From an uncultured Porphyromonadaceae bacterium (GTDB lineage: Bacteria > Bacteroidota > Bacteroidia > Bacteroidales > Muribaculaceae): 35,678 bases of DNA. The stretch spans positions 1 through 35,678 of the forward strand of contig CANPMT010000032.1 of NCBI GenBank assembly GCA_947575235.1, written 5' to 3'. Below are positions 17,429 to 25,794 of the stretch, piece by piece. Below the pieces are notes generated by a model, which was not told the DNA's origin, ran no database searches, and saw only the letters and a list, made by a program, of their open reading frames with translations. How positions within the stretch are numbered: position 1 is the stretch's first letter; each line of letters starts with the position of its first letter. A program made the position numbers and the translations under genes.

Positions 17429-19870
17429 GTGAACTACGGATATTTTGATGACAAGGCAAGGGAGTATGTGATTACCGACCCGCGTACTCCCTGGCCATGG
17501 ATAAATTACCTTGGCAACAGCAATTTCTTCTCGCTGATATCAAACACAGCCGGAGGCTACAGTTTCTACCGCGATGCCAAATTCCGCCGTCTCACGCGCT
17601 ACCGCTACAACGGAGTGCCGATGGATGCCGGAGGCCGCTACTTCTACATCAAGGATGGCGACACCGTATGGAATCCCGGCTGGAAACCCTGTAAGACCCC
17701 CCTCGACCGCTATGAATGCCGTCATGGTCTCAACTATACTGCAATCACCGGCGAGAAGGATGGTCTTGAGGCCAAGGCCCTCTTCTTCGTGCCGCTTGAT
17801 GCCGATGCCGAGATAACGCGTCTGACGCTCACCAACCGTAGCGACCGCGAGAAGAGCTTCACCCTCTTCTCATTCGTGGAATGGTGCCTCTGGAACGCCG
17901 CCACAGATATGGAGAACTTCCAGCGTAATTTCTCTACGGGTGAGGTTGAGGTGGAGGATGGTGTGGTCTATCACAAGACCGAATACAAGGAACGCCGCAA
18001 TCATTACGCCTTCTACGGCGTCAACCGCCGTCCCGACGGATTCGACACCGACCGCGAGAGCTTCATCGGTCTCTATAATGGCTTTGACACTCCCGATGCC
18101 GTAATGGAGGGAAGATCGCGAAATTCAGTAGCCCACGGGTGGTCGCCCGTAGCCTCCCATTCATTCCGTATCACCCTTCAGCCCGGCGAGAGCACCGACC
18201 TCATATTCACGCTCGGATATGTTGAGAATGAACCTGATGAGAAATGGGAGAGCAACGGGGTGATAAACAAGCGGAAGGCGCGCGAGCTTATGTCGCGTTT
18301 CGATACGGTAGGGAAGGTTGATGAGGCCTTCCGCTCACTCCGTAGCTACTGGGATGAGCTTCTCTCAACCTTCATCCTGAGGAGCGGCGACGAGAAACTC
18401 GACCGAATGGTGAATATCTGGAACCAATATCAGTGCATGATCACCTTCTGCTTCTCACGGTCGGCCTCCTTCTTCGAGAGCGGCATAGGGCGTGGTATGG
18501 GTTTCCGCGATTCCAACCAGGACCTCGTGGGGTTCGTACACCAGATTCCCGACCGTGCGCGGAGCCGTATCATCGACATAGCCTCGACACAATTTCCCGA
18601 CGGGGGCTGCTACCATCAGTATCAGCCACTCACGAAGCGTGGCAACAACGACATCGGCGGGGGATTCAACGACGACCCCATGTGGCTGATATTCGGAGTG
18701 GCCTCCTACATAAAGGAGACAGGTGATTTCGCGATACTCGACGAGCGGGTACCCTTCGACAATCGGGAGGGCTCGGAAGTACCCTTGATGGAACATCTAA
18801 CCACCTCATTCAATCATGTTGTGCGTAATCTCGGACCTCACGGCTTGCCCCTGATAGGTCGCGCCGACTGGAACGACTGCCTCAACCTCAACTGCTTCTC
18901 CGACAATCCCGACGAATCGTTCCAGACCACCGAGAACCGTAGCGAGGGATCGAAAGCAGAGTCGCTCATGATAGCCGGGCAGTTTGTGATCTATGGACGT
19001 GAATACGCCGCACTCTGTCGCCTGCGCGGCATGGCGGATGAGGCCGCGAAGGCCGAGGAACACGTGACCCGCATGGTTGAAGCCGTGAAGCGTCATGGTT
19101 GGGATGGTGAATGGTATCTCCGCGCCTACGACTTCTTCGGCCGCAAGGTAGGCTCGTCAGAGAATGAGGAGGGTAAGATATTCATAGAGTCGCAGGGATG
19201 GTGTACCATGGCCGGAATCGGACTTGAGGAGGGTATGGTGGAGAGTGCGCTCGACTCCGTGAAACGCTATCTCGACTGCGAGCATGGTATAGTGCTCAAT
19301 CATCCACCTTTCACCCGATACGTCAAGGAATATGGCGAGATCTCCACCTATCCCGCCGGATACAAGGAGAATGCCGGAATCTTCGCCCATAACAATCCCT
19401 GGATCATGATAGGGGAGACCGTTCTCGGACGTGGCGACCGTGCCTGGGAATATTACCGCAAGATCTGTCCGGCCTATGTGGAGGAGCGCGACAGCAGGGT
19501 GCACAAGGTTGAGCCCTACGTCTACTGCCAGATGACAGCCGGAAAAGATGCCGCCCGTCCCGGAGAGGGTAAGAACTCATGGTTGACAGGCACGGCAGCC
19601 TGGAACTGGTATGCCGTCACCCAGTATATCCTCGGGATACGTCCCGGATATGAGGGTCTGGAGATCGACCCCTGCATACCCGCCGGCTGGGAGGGCTACG
19701 AAGTTAACCGCCGTTTCCGCGGCGCCCTCTACCGCATCAAGGTGAGCAATCCCAACCATCTCTGCAAAGGGGTGAGAGAGATAAAAGTAAACGGAGAGAC
19801 CATCCCCGGCAATATAGTGCCGCTGATGGCTCCCGCAACAGATAACCTGATAGAAGTGACATTATCATGA
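17429..19870 (+). CDS. GH94-family disaccharide phosphorylase (cellobiose phosphorylase-like)
   Basis: An 813-residue cytoplasmic enzyme of family 94, most like cellobiose phosphorylase (cellobiose plus phosphate to glucose 1-phosphate and glucose). I chose GTG 17429: it gives V-N-Y-GYFDD, the usual start of these proteins, and their usual length of about 810. The open frame continues upstream to an ATG at 17138, but that part is an out-of-frame reading of the GH26 gene. A GTG at 17384 is an alternative. Motifs: [11 protein letters not shown] near the N-terminus, [11 protein letters not shown] (about 356-366) and ADWNDCLN (about 479-486), which holds the catalytic Asp. There is no signal peptide. 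The stop overlaps the next ATG (ATGA), implying translational coupling. Cellobiose is the best guess; other beta-1,4 disaccharides of glucomannan are possible. Confidence 0.88.
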   Translation: MNYGYFDDKAREYVITDPRTPWPWINYLGNSNFFSLISNTAGGYSFYRDAKFRRLTRYRYNGVPMDAGGRYFYIKDGDTVWNPGWKPCKTPLDRYECRHGLNYTAITGEKDGLEAKALFFVPLDADAEITRLTLTNRSDREKSFTLFSFVEWCLWNAATDMENFQRNFSTGEVEVEDGVVYHKTEYKERRNHYAFYGVNRRPDGFDTDRESFIGLYNGFDTPDAVMEGRSRNSVAHGWSPVASHSFRITLQPGESTDLIFTLGYVENEPDEKWESNGVINKRKARELMSRFDTVGKVDEAFRSLRSYWDELLSTFILRSGDEKLDRMVNIWNQYQCMITFCFSRSASFFESGIGRGMGFRDSNQDLVGFVHQIPDRARSRIIDIASTQFPDGGCYHQYQPLTKRGNNDIGGGFNDDPMWLIFGVASYIKETGDFAILDERVPFDNREGSEVPLMEHLTTSFNHVVRNLGPHGLPLIGRADWNDCLNLNCFSDNPDESFQTTENRSEGSKAESLMIAGQFVIYGREYAALCRLRGMADEAAKAEEHVTRMVEAVKRHGWDGEWYLRAYDFFGRKVGSSENEEGKIFIESQGWCTMAGIGLEEGMVESALDSVKRYLDCEHGIVLNHPPFTRYVKEYGEISTYPAGYKENAGIFAHNNPWIMIGETVLGRGDRAWEYYRKICPAYVEERDSRVHKVEPYVYCQMTAGKDAARPGEGKNSWLTGTAAWNWYAVTQYILGIRPGYEGLEIDPCIPAGWEGYEVNRRFRGALYRIKVSNPNHLCKGVREIKVNGETIPGNIVPLMAPATDNLIEVTLS

Positions 19871-20976
19871 AACTTAACAGAACGATAATATACACCGCCG
19901 CCGGGCTCCTGATGGCAGCCTGCGGCAACAGCAACAAGAGCGCGTCGCCCGACGTGGAGGCCACTGAGCCGGCTAATGCCCAGACCCTCATAGCCATGCT
20001 CGATTCAGCGTCGAAATCAGGCCGTTTCTACTTCGGCCATCACGACGACACGGCCTACGGCCATGAATGGAAAGAGGGCGCGGGCGACCGGTCGGACGTG
20101 AAGAGCGTCACAGGAGCTTATCCCGGACTGATGAACTGGGATCTCGGTATGATAGAGTTAGACTCAACCCGCAACCTCGACGGAGTATCCTTCACCTTCA
20201 TGGCCTCCGAGATAGGGAGGCAGAATGCCCGTGGTGGCATCAACGCCATAAGCTGGCACCCGCGCAATCCGCTGTCGGGTGGCGATTCATGGGATGTGAC
20301 CGCCTCACCCCTTCATGAGTTGGCCTCAAATCAGGCTCTCTCTGACACTGTGGACGCATGGATAGGTCGCACAGCCGACTTCATAGGTGAGCTGAAAGAC
20401 AGCGCGGGGAACCGCATACCCGTCATCTTCCGCCCATGGCATGAGAACACCGGAACATGGTTCTGGTGGGGTAATGGCAACGCCACCCCCGAGGAGTATA
20501 TAGCCCTCTGGAAACGCACCCGCAAGATTTTCGACGAGAAGGGTATCGACAATGTGGTGTGGGCTTACTCACCCGACAAGGTGACATCGGAGGAGGAATA
20601 CTTCCGCACCTATCCCGGCGACGAGTATGTGGATATCTTGGGTACCGACATATATCACTTCGACGGCGAGGCTGGCACAGCGCAATATCGCGAGCGCGTC
20701 GACTTCCAGCTCCCCTTCGTGATTGAGGAGGCCCGTAAACGTGGAAAGCTTGCAGCCTTTACCGAGACCGGCAACGAGGGACTGACCGTCCCCGGCTGGT
20801 ACACCAAGGTTCTTCAGCCGCTTATGGAGAAGTATCCCGTGGCCTACGTCTGCGTATGGCGCAATGCCGAGAAGAGCGACAAACCTAACCACTACTACGT
20901 GCCCTTCCCCGGACACCCCGAAGAGGAGGACTTCCGCACCTTCAGCCGCGAATCAGGTGCGATATTCGTGAAATGA
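19867..20976 (+). CDS. GH26 mannanase, mannobiose-releasing type, probably periplasmic
   Basis: A 369-residue family 26 enzyme resembling Bacteroides fragilis ManA and B. ovatus Man26A, which release mannobiose. The lipobox LMAAC ends at Cys19, but the following [10 protein letters not shown] has no early acidic residues, so the lipoprotein probably stays in the periplasm (inference). Acid/base Glu193 lies in [14 protein letters not shown] at 198-202, and nucleophile Glu300 in FTETGNEG. It is compact, with no accessory domain. Its ATG overlaps the GH94 stop by four bases, and the GH130 gene follows after 61 bases. GH26, GH130, symporter and epimerase have the same order as in the B. fragilis mannan cluster. 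Confidence 0.9.
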   Translation: MKLNRTIIYTAAGLLMAACGNSNKSASPDVEATEPANAQTLIAMLDSASKSGRFYFGHHDDTAYGHEWKEGAGDRSDVKSVTGAYPGLMNWDLGMIELDSTRNLDGVSFTFMASEIGRQNARGGINAISWHPRNPLSGGDSWDVTASPLHELASNQALSDTVDAWIGRTADFIGELKDSAGNRIPVIFRPWHENTGTWFWWGNGNATPEEYIALWKRTRKIFDEKGIDNVVWAYSPDKVTSEEEYFRTYPGDEYVDILGTDIYHFDGEAGTAQYRERVDFQLPFVIEEARKRGKLAAFTETGNEGLTVPGWYTKVLQPLMEKYPVAYVCVWRNAEKSDKPNHYYVPFPGHPEEEDFRTFSRESGAIFVK

Positions 20977-20984
20977 AACAGCTG

Positions 20985-20998
20985 CGTGCATCGGCACG
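20985..20998 (+). other. Small intercistronic hairpin
   Basis: CGTGC (20985-20989) and GCACG (20994-20998) form a five-pair stem with the loop ATCG in the 61-base gap between the GH26 and GH130 genes. No T tract follows. It may only mark a processing or stability element. Confidence 0.35.
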
Positions 20999-21037
20999 TC
21001 AACAGGTAAAAAACGATTACAATAAAGATTTAAGATA

Positions 21038-22207
21038 ATGACAATTTTCGAGAAACGTAAGAATATAGTGATGGCCCGCTACGAGGAGCTCATCAGCCGC
21101 AAGAACGAGGCGATAGAGGGGAATGGAGTATATGAGCGTTACCGCAATCCTGTGGTGACAGCCGAGATGGTACCCCCCTTCTGGAAATATGATTTCAATC
21201 CCGCCACCAACCCCTTCTTCATGGAGCGTATCGGTTGCAACGCCACCCTCAACTCAGGTGCCATAAAATGGCAGGGTAAGTATGTGCTGATGGTGCGTGT
21301 GGAGGGAGCCGACCGCAAGTCATTCTTCGCCATAGCCGAGAGTCCCAACGGCATTGACAATTTCGTCTTCCGCGACCATCCCGTGACTATGCCCGAGGAT
21401 GTGATCCCCGCCACCAACATCTACGATATGCGTCTCACGGCTCATGAGGATGGCTACATCTACGGCCTCTTCTGCGCCGAGCGTCACGACGACCGCGAGC
21501 CGGGTAATCTGTCGGCGGCTACCGCCACCTGCGGCATAGCCCGCACCAAAGACCTTGAGAACTGGGAACGCCTGCCGGATCTCCGTTGCAACAGCCAGCA
21601 GCGCAATGTTGTGCTCCATCCGGAGTTTGTGCAGGGTAAATATGCACTCTACACCCGTCCGCAGGATGGCTTTATCGACACCGGCAGCGGTGGCGGAATA
21701 GGCTGGACACTCATCGACGACATCACCAAAGCGGTTGTCAAGGAGGAGATAATCATCGACGGGCGCCATTACCACACCATCAAGGAGGTGAAGAACGGCG
21801 AGGGACCCGCGCCGATAAAGACCCCCAAAGGATGGCTTCACCTGGCACACGGTGTGAGAGGTTGCGCCTCCGGTCTGCGCTACGTGCTCTATCTCTACAT
21901 GACCTCGCTTGAGGAGCCCTGGAAGAAGATAGCCTCCCCCGGCGGCTACTTCATGGCCCCCGTAGGCGAGGAGTATATGGGCGACGTGATGAACGTGCTT
22001 TTCTCAAACGGCTGGATAGCCGATGAGGATGGGAAAGTGTTTATATACTACGCGTCGTCAGACACCCGGATGCACGTGGCCACCTCAACAATCGACCGCC
22101 TCGTCGACTACTGCCTCAACACACCCAAGGACGGGCTCACCACCGGGGAGTCGGTGAAGACACTCGACCGCCTGATTAACGCAAATCTGAATTTGGGAAT
22201 CAGATAA
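21038..22207 (+). CDS. GH130 4-O-beta-D-mannosyl-D-glucose phosphorylase
   Basis: A 389-residue cytoplasmic enzyme that would split 4-O-beta-mannosylglucose with phosphate into mannose 1-phosphate and glucose. The family 130 five-bladed fold is indicated by [13 protein letters not shown] (about 36-48), [12 protein letters not shown] (about 65-76), the catalytic-Asp motif TNIYDMR with Asp130, and RQ/LHPEF segments around 188-198. Length and the Asp position agree with the characterised B. fragilis enzyme of subfamily 1. There is no signal peptide. It lies between the mannobiose-releasing GH26 and the symporter and epimerase, which supports this activity over mannosyl-GlcNAc or mannan-oligosaccharide phosphorylases of the same family. 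Confidence 0.92.
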   Translation: MTIFEKRKNIVMARYEELISRKNEAIEGNGVYERYRNPVVTAEMVPPFWKYDFNPATNPFFMERIGCNATLNSGAIKWQGKYVLMVRVEGADRKSFFAIAESPNGIDNFVFRDHPVTMPEDVIPATNIYDMRLTAHEDGYIYGLFCAERHDDREPGNLSAATATCGIARTKDLENWERLPDLRCNSQQRNVVLHPEFVQGKYALYTRPQDGFIDTGSGGGIGWTLIDDITKAVVKEEIIIDGRHYHTIKEVKNGEGPAPIKTPKGWLHLAHGVRGCASGLRYVLYLYMTSLEEPWKKIASPGGYFMAPVGEEYMGDVMNVLFSNGWIADEDGKVFIYYASSDTRMHVATSTIDRLVDYCLNTPKDGLTTGESVKTLDRLINANLNLGIR

Positions 22208-22215
22208 ATCGTCTG

Positions 22216-22270
22216 CATCATGTGTCCCATACATCATGATGCAACATGATTCATCATGAAACATCATGAT
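22216..22270. repeat. CATCATG palindrome cluster before the symporter gene
   Basis: CATCATG occurs at 22216, 22232, 22252 and 22262 within 55 bases. The copy at 22232-22241 is the perfect palindrome CATCATGATG. The cluster fills the gap between the GH130 stop and the symporter's preferred ATG, and the last copy contains the upstream ATG at 22266. Function is unknown. Confidence 0.5.
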
Positions 22271-22289
22271 TCCAAAAACAACAAAAAAA

Positions 22290-23717
22290 ATGGCAAAACT
22301 TGAAAGAAAGATAGGATACGGGTTCGGCGACATGGCCTCGTCGATGTTCTGGAAGATTTTCAGTTACTATCTCCCGTTCTTCTACTCCAACGTCTTCGGG
22401 CTGAGTCTGCTCGACGCCGGAATCCTGGTGATGGTGACGCGCATCTGGGATGCCGTCTCCGATCCGGTGATGGGTATCGTGGCCGACCGCACCGACACAC
22501 GCATGGGTAAATACCGGCCATACCTTCTATGGTTTGCCGCCCCCTTCGCCATCTGCGGAATACTTCTCTTCACGACTCCCGACTTCTCGTATGCCGGAAA
22601 GCTCATATGGGCCTACGTCACCTACGTGCTGATGATGACCGTCTACACAGGTATCAACGTGCCCTATGGAGCAATGTTGGGAGTCGTGACAGAGAATCCC
22701 GAAGAGAAGACCGTCTTCTCCTCCTACCGTATGTTCTTCGCCTACGGCGGTTCCTTCATTGCCCTTGCCGCCTGGGAACCCCTCTGCGAGCTCTTCGAGA
22801 GGAGTTTCGGGGTGTCGATGGCCACGAGCTGGCAGTTGGCGATGGTGGTGATAGCCGCCGCCTGCCTTCTGCTCTTCATCATCTGCTTCGCCATGACCCG
22901 CGAGGTGGTGCGCACGAAGAGCGTTGTCAGCGTGGGCAACGACTTCAAGGCTCTTCTGCAGAACCGTCCCTGGTGGGTGCTTATCGGGGCCGCGCTCAGC
23001 TTCAACCTCTTCAATACCGTGAGAGGTGCGACTGTGGCCTACTTCTTTGCCGACGTCATTGGGGCCGACGCCCACATGTGGCTCTTCGGTCTCTCCGTAC
23101 TGTTCTATTCCGGCCTCTTCCTCAGCATAGGTGAGGTGGCCAATATGTTGGGAGTGGCTATGGCAGTGCCCATCGTGGCCCGGATAGGGAAGAAGAACAC
23201 CTTTATGGCCGTGAATCTCTGCCTGATGGTGCTCAGCGTATGTTTCTTCCTCCTTCCCGTGTCGCCCGTTGGCTTCTTCCTGATGCTCATGTTCCAGATA
23301 GTCATCTCCATACTCACCGGTATCATGTCACCCCTTGTCTGGGCCATGTATGCCGATGTGGCCGACTACTCCGAGCATCGTTTCCACACAGCCTCGACGG
23401 GTCTTATCTTCAGTTCATCGTCGATGGCTCAGAAATTCGGCGGGGCCATAGGTGGGGCGGCCGTGCTGTGGCTGCTCGGAGCCTGCGGCTACGTCACCAC
23501 AGATGCCGGGATGGTGGCACAGCCCCAGGAGGCGATCCGCTGTCTATGGGCACTGATGAGCTTCATACCCGCCGGAGTGGCCGCCTTGGCCTTCGTGGCC
23601 ATCTACTTCTATCCGCTCACCACAGCCAAGGTGAGGTCGATAGCCGAGGAATTGCGCTTACGCCGCAACACACCCCAGATGGATATAGCCGAGAATTTTG
23701 CCGAGATAAATGCATGA
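22290..23717 (+). CDS. GPH/MFS-type sugar-cation symporter
   Basis: An inner-membrane transporter of about 475 residues in the glycoside-pentoside-hexuronide:cation symporter group (MelB-like, MFS_2). It would import mannobiose and related disaccharides from the periplasm. It begins KIGYGFGDMASSMFWKIFSYYLPFFY, the usual N-terminus. RIWDAVSDPVMGIVADRTDTRMGKYRPYLLW carries the cation-site Asp residues and the loop 2-3 motif. Twelve hydrophobic segments can be counted. I prefer ATG 22290 (MAKLERK), preceded by a run of A, over the ATG at 22266. The position matches the putative Na+/sugar symporter in the B. fragilis mannan cluster. The epimerase gene overlaps its end by eight bases. Confidence 0.9.
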   Translation: MAKLERKIGYGFGDMASSMFWKIFSYYLPFFYSNVFGLSLLDAGILVMVTRIWDAVSDPVMGIVADRTDTRMGKYRPYLLWFAAPFAICGILLFTTPDFSYAGKLIWAYVTYVLMMTVYTGINVPYGAMLGVVTENPEEKTVFSSYRMFFAYGGSFIALAAWEPLCELFERSFGVSMATSWQLAMVVIAAACLLLFIICFAMTREVVRTKSVVSVGNDFKALLQNRPWWVLIGAALSFNLFNTVRGATVAYFFADVIGADAHMWLFGLSVLFYSGLFLSIGEVANMLGVAMAVPIVARIGKKNTFMAVNLCLMVLSVCFFLLPVSPVGFFLMLMFQIVISILTGIMSPLVWAMYADVADYSEHRFHTASTGLIFSSSSMAQKFGGAIGGAAVLWLLGACGYVTTDAGMVAQPQEAIRCLWALMSFIPAGVAALAFVAIYFYPLTTAKVRSIAEELRLRRNTPQMDIAENFAEINA

Positions 23718-24894
23718 CCAGATGATAGATAACAGATTGATAGACTTCCGCGATGAGCTCTTGGCTCATCTGCGGGAGAATATCCTCCCCTATTGGGAGA
23801 GGATGGAAGACCCCGAAGGTGGTTACTATGGCCGACGCGACGCCGACGAACAGCTTCACCCCGAATCAGAGCGCGGCACAATACTCAACGCCCGTATCCT
23901 GTGGACGTTGGCCTCAGCTGCCCGCGTCACCGGAGAGAGCCGTTACCGTGAGGCCGCCGACCGTCAGTACCGTTACTTCGTGAATCATTTCATCGACCGT
24001 GAGCAGGGTGGCTGCTACTGGTCGGTCAACGCCGACGGCACACCCTCCGACACCCGCAAGCAGTTTTACGCCATCGCCTTCGCCATCTACGCTCTGAGCG
24101 AGTATTACCGTCTCACAGCCGATAAGGTGGCTCTTGAGGAGGCGATAGCACTTTTCCGGGTGATAGAGCTTCATAGCCGTGACCGGGAGAAGGGGGGATA
24201 TATCGAGGCCATGACACGCGACTGGCAACCGATAGCCGACATGCGTCTGAGTGAGAAAGACCTCAACTCCTCCAAGACCATGAACACCCACCTGCATATC
24301 CTCGAGGGATACACCAACCTGCTCCGGGTATGGCCCGACGCAGAGATACGCGAGGCAACCGCCTCGTTGCTCCAGCTCTTCAACGAAGTGATTGTAGACC
24401 ATGCCACATGGCACATGGGTCTCTTCTTCGACGACAATCTCGCGAGGGTAGAGGAGGGGATATCCTACGGCCACGACATAGAGGCCTCATGGCTCATGCT
24501 TGAGTCGGCCGAGGTGATCGGCGACGAGGAGCTGATGGCCCGTACTCTCGAAGTGACCGGGCGTCTTGCCTTGGCAGCCTTGGAGGGTCGCTGCGACGAC
24601 GGTTCGATGGTATACGAGGATCATGACACCGACCTTCACTGGTGGGTACAGGCGGAGAACGTCATCGGTCAGCTCTACTTGGGGCGTTATCATGGCAAGC
24701 CCGAATATTACGGCAAAGCCATCGAGACCTGGCGCTACATCGACCGCGAGATAGTTGACCATGAGCATGGTGAGTGGCATTGGAGCCGCCATGCCGACGG
24801 CACTCTGAACCGCCGCGACGACAAGGCCGGTTTCTGGAAATGCCCTTACCACAACAGCCGGATGTGCCTCGAAGCCTACCGCCTCCTCACCTGA
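23710..24894 (+). CDS. Cellobiose 2-epimerase (AGE superfamily)
   Basis: A 394-residue cytoplasmic enzyme with the (alpha/alpha)6-barrel pattern of N-acylglucosamine/cellobiose 2-epimerases. In mannan metabolism it converts beta-1,4-mannobiose to 4-O-beta-mannosylglucose, the substrate of the GH130 phosphorylase two genes upstream. Histidines expected at the active site are visible in MNTHLHILE (His194/His196), GHDIEASW (His255) and CPYHNSRMC (His381), along with GGCYWSV near 100 and LHWWVQAE near 309-316. Its ATG lies inside the end of the symporter gene (8-base overlap); an ATG at 23722 is possible. It is the last gene of the operon. Position and motifs together make cellobiose 2-epimerase more likely than an N-acylglucosamine epimerase. 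Confidence 0.92.
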   Translation: MHDQMIDNRLIDFRDELLAHLRENILPYWERMEDPEGGYYGRRDADEQLHPESERGTILNARILWTLASAARVTGESRYREAADRQYRYFVNHFIDREQGGCYWSVNADGTPSDTRKQFYAIAFAIYALSEYYRLTADKVALEEAIALFRVIELHSRDREKGGYIEAMTRDWQPIADMRLSEKDLNSSKTMNTHLHILEGYTNLLRVWPDAEIREATASLLQLFNEVIVDHATWHMGLFFDDNLARVEEGISYGHDIEASWLMLESAEVIGDEELMARTLEVTGRLALAALEGRCDDGSMVYEDHDTDLHWWVQAENVIGQLYLGRYHGKPEYYGKAIETWRYIDREIVDHEHGEWHWSRHADGTLNRRDDKAGFWKCPYHNSRMCLEAYRLLT

Positions 24895-24905
24895 CCAACC
24901 TTTCT

Positions 24906-24972
24906 CATTTTATTTACGTTTAAATTTTGTAAGATGAAAATAAAGTCTTAAATTTGTAATGTAAATAAAATG
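24906..24972. promoter_or_regulatory. 12-base inverted repeat bracketing the TA promoter
   Basis: CATTTTATTTAC (24906-24917) and its perfect complement GTAAATAAAATG (24961-24972) flank the promoter of the antitoxin-toxin pair, with 43 bases between. The right arm contains the ATG of the 58-residue gene. The position suggests an autoregulatory operator (inference). Confidence 0.6.
24926..24956 (+). promoter_or_regulatory. Consensus promoter of the antitoxin-toxin pair
   Basis: TTTG (24926-24929), 19 bases, then TAAATTTG (24949-24956) match both Bacteroidetes elements exactly. Transcription would begin only a few bases before the ATG at 24970, giving a very short or nearly leaderless message. 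Confidence 0.78.
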
Positions 24973-25146
24973 GATATAGGTATGTTAGGGTATAATCGAA
25001 ATACAGAACCGGCCTCTCCTGCAGCAAGTAAGGAGATAAGGGCGGCTATACATAGAATAGCCACCGGGAATCTCGATGAAAAAGATCGAGAAATTCTGCG
25101 TCGTCAAAAAGAAGTGGAATCACTTTATACGGCAGAATGGAAATAG
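24970..25146 (+). CDS. Putative 58-residue antitoxin
   Basis: A small open frame directly upstream of the GNAT gene and overlapping it by 10 bases. It begins MDIGMLGYNR and ends ESLYTAEWK. The central part (about 20-52) is charged and likely helical (KEIRAAIHRI, then LDEKDREILRRQKEVE). I do not recognise the family. It is not an obvious ribbon-helix-helix protein of the DUF1778 type that usually pairs with TacT toxins. Support for it as a gene is the consensus promoter just upstream, an A-rich stretch before the ATG, the overlap with the next gene and the lack of any other start for the transcript. Its antitoxin role is inferred from that position. Confidence 0.72.
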   Translation: MDIGMLGYNRNTEPASPAASKEIRAAIHRIATGNLDEKDREILRRQKEVESLYTAEWK

Positions 25147-25727
25147 TAGAATCACAAAAATTTATATTTGAGAGAGCTGAAGATACCTCAGCTCTCTCCA
25201 ACTTTTATTGTGGTCTATCTTCCATGGATAATTTTATTCATGATAAGGAGAGAGGGTTGGAGAAGTATGTTAAGCTTAGACTCACTAATCTTTGGATAGT
25301 AAAATCTGGCGTAGACGTGATTGCCCTTTTTGCATTAAGTAAAGGGACTTTGACATTAAGTTCTGATGATAGGAATAATCTTGAACGAAGTGGTATGCAG
25401 ATTGATGAGAAAATTTTTTATGACAGAGCTACTTACCCTTCAATAGAAATTGATTATCTTGCTATTTCTGAGACGATGAGTCGTCAATCAATAGGAAGTT
25501 TCATACTTAATGAGATTGCCAAACAGGCTATGGCAGATAGATTGTCTGCTACCATGTTCCTTACTGTTGAAGCGATAGACACCCTAGCATATTCAGCAGT
25601 CCGCTTTTATAAAAAGAATGATTTTAAGGATAGTGAACATGGGATAATACGGAATCAAAATCGCCAGAGAGAAGGTGAAAAATGTGATACAAGACGCATG
25701 TATAGGGTATTATATGTAAATTGTTGA
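25137..25727 (+). CDS. TacT-like GNAT acetyltransferase, putative toxin
   Basis: A 196-residue GNAT-fold acetyltransferase. ALSNFYCGLSSMDNFIHDK (19-37) corresponds to the F-x-C-G…L-D-x-F-L start of TacT/AtaT-type toxins. IEIDYLAISETMSRQSIGSFIL (about 103-124) gives beta-4 and the acetyl-CoA loop, although Q-S-I-G-S replaces the usual R/Q-x-x-G-x-G/A. ATMFLTVEAIDTLAYSAVRFYKKNDF (about 137-162) is the family's C-terminal half with the conserved Tyr and F-Y-x-K-x-G/N-F. Known relatives acetylate the amino group of charged tRNAs and stop translation. That activity is inferred here. The sequence is much more AT-rich than the mannan locus, suggesting acquisition by transfer. The 58-residue gene upstream is the likely antitoxin. 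Confidence 0.82.
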   Translation: MEIVESQKFIFERAEDTSALSNFYCGLSSMDNFIHDKERGLEKYVKLRLTNLWIVKSGVDVIALFALSKGTLTLSSDDRNNLERSGMQIDEKIFYDRATYPSIEIDYLAISETMSRQSIGSFILNEIAKQAMADRLSATMFLTVEAIDTLAYSAVRFYKKNDFKDSEHGIIRNQNRQREGEKCDTRRMYRVLYVNC

Positions 25728-25754
25728 AAGGTGGTTTTTAATGGTTGGGGAGTA

Positions 25755-25791
25755 AACCTTTAGCGGTGGAAAAAGGTTATGATAACATAAC
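25755..25791. promoter_or_regulatory. Two overlapping inverted repeats before the RND operon
   Basis: AACCTTT (25755-25761) can pair with AAAGGTT (25772-25778). GTTATG (25776-25781) can pair with CATAAC (25786-25791), and within that GTTAT-G-ATAAC is a perfect 5-1-5 palindrome. The arms overlap, so the two structures are mutually exclusive. They end three bases before the ATG of the outer membrane factor gene. They may form a repressor site or a translation switch (inference). No clear promoter elements were found in this gap. Confidence 0.45.
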
Positions 25792-25794
25792 TAA

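Noticed and set aside
22529..23134. 201-residue plus-strand frame inside the symporter gene
   Set aside because: It is an alternative frame of a clear 12-helix transporter, rich in Arg and without recognisable domains.
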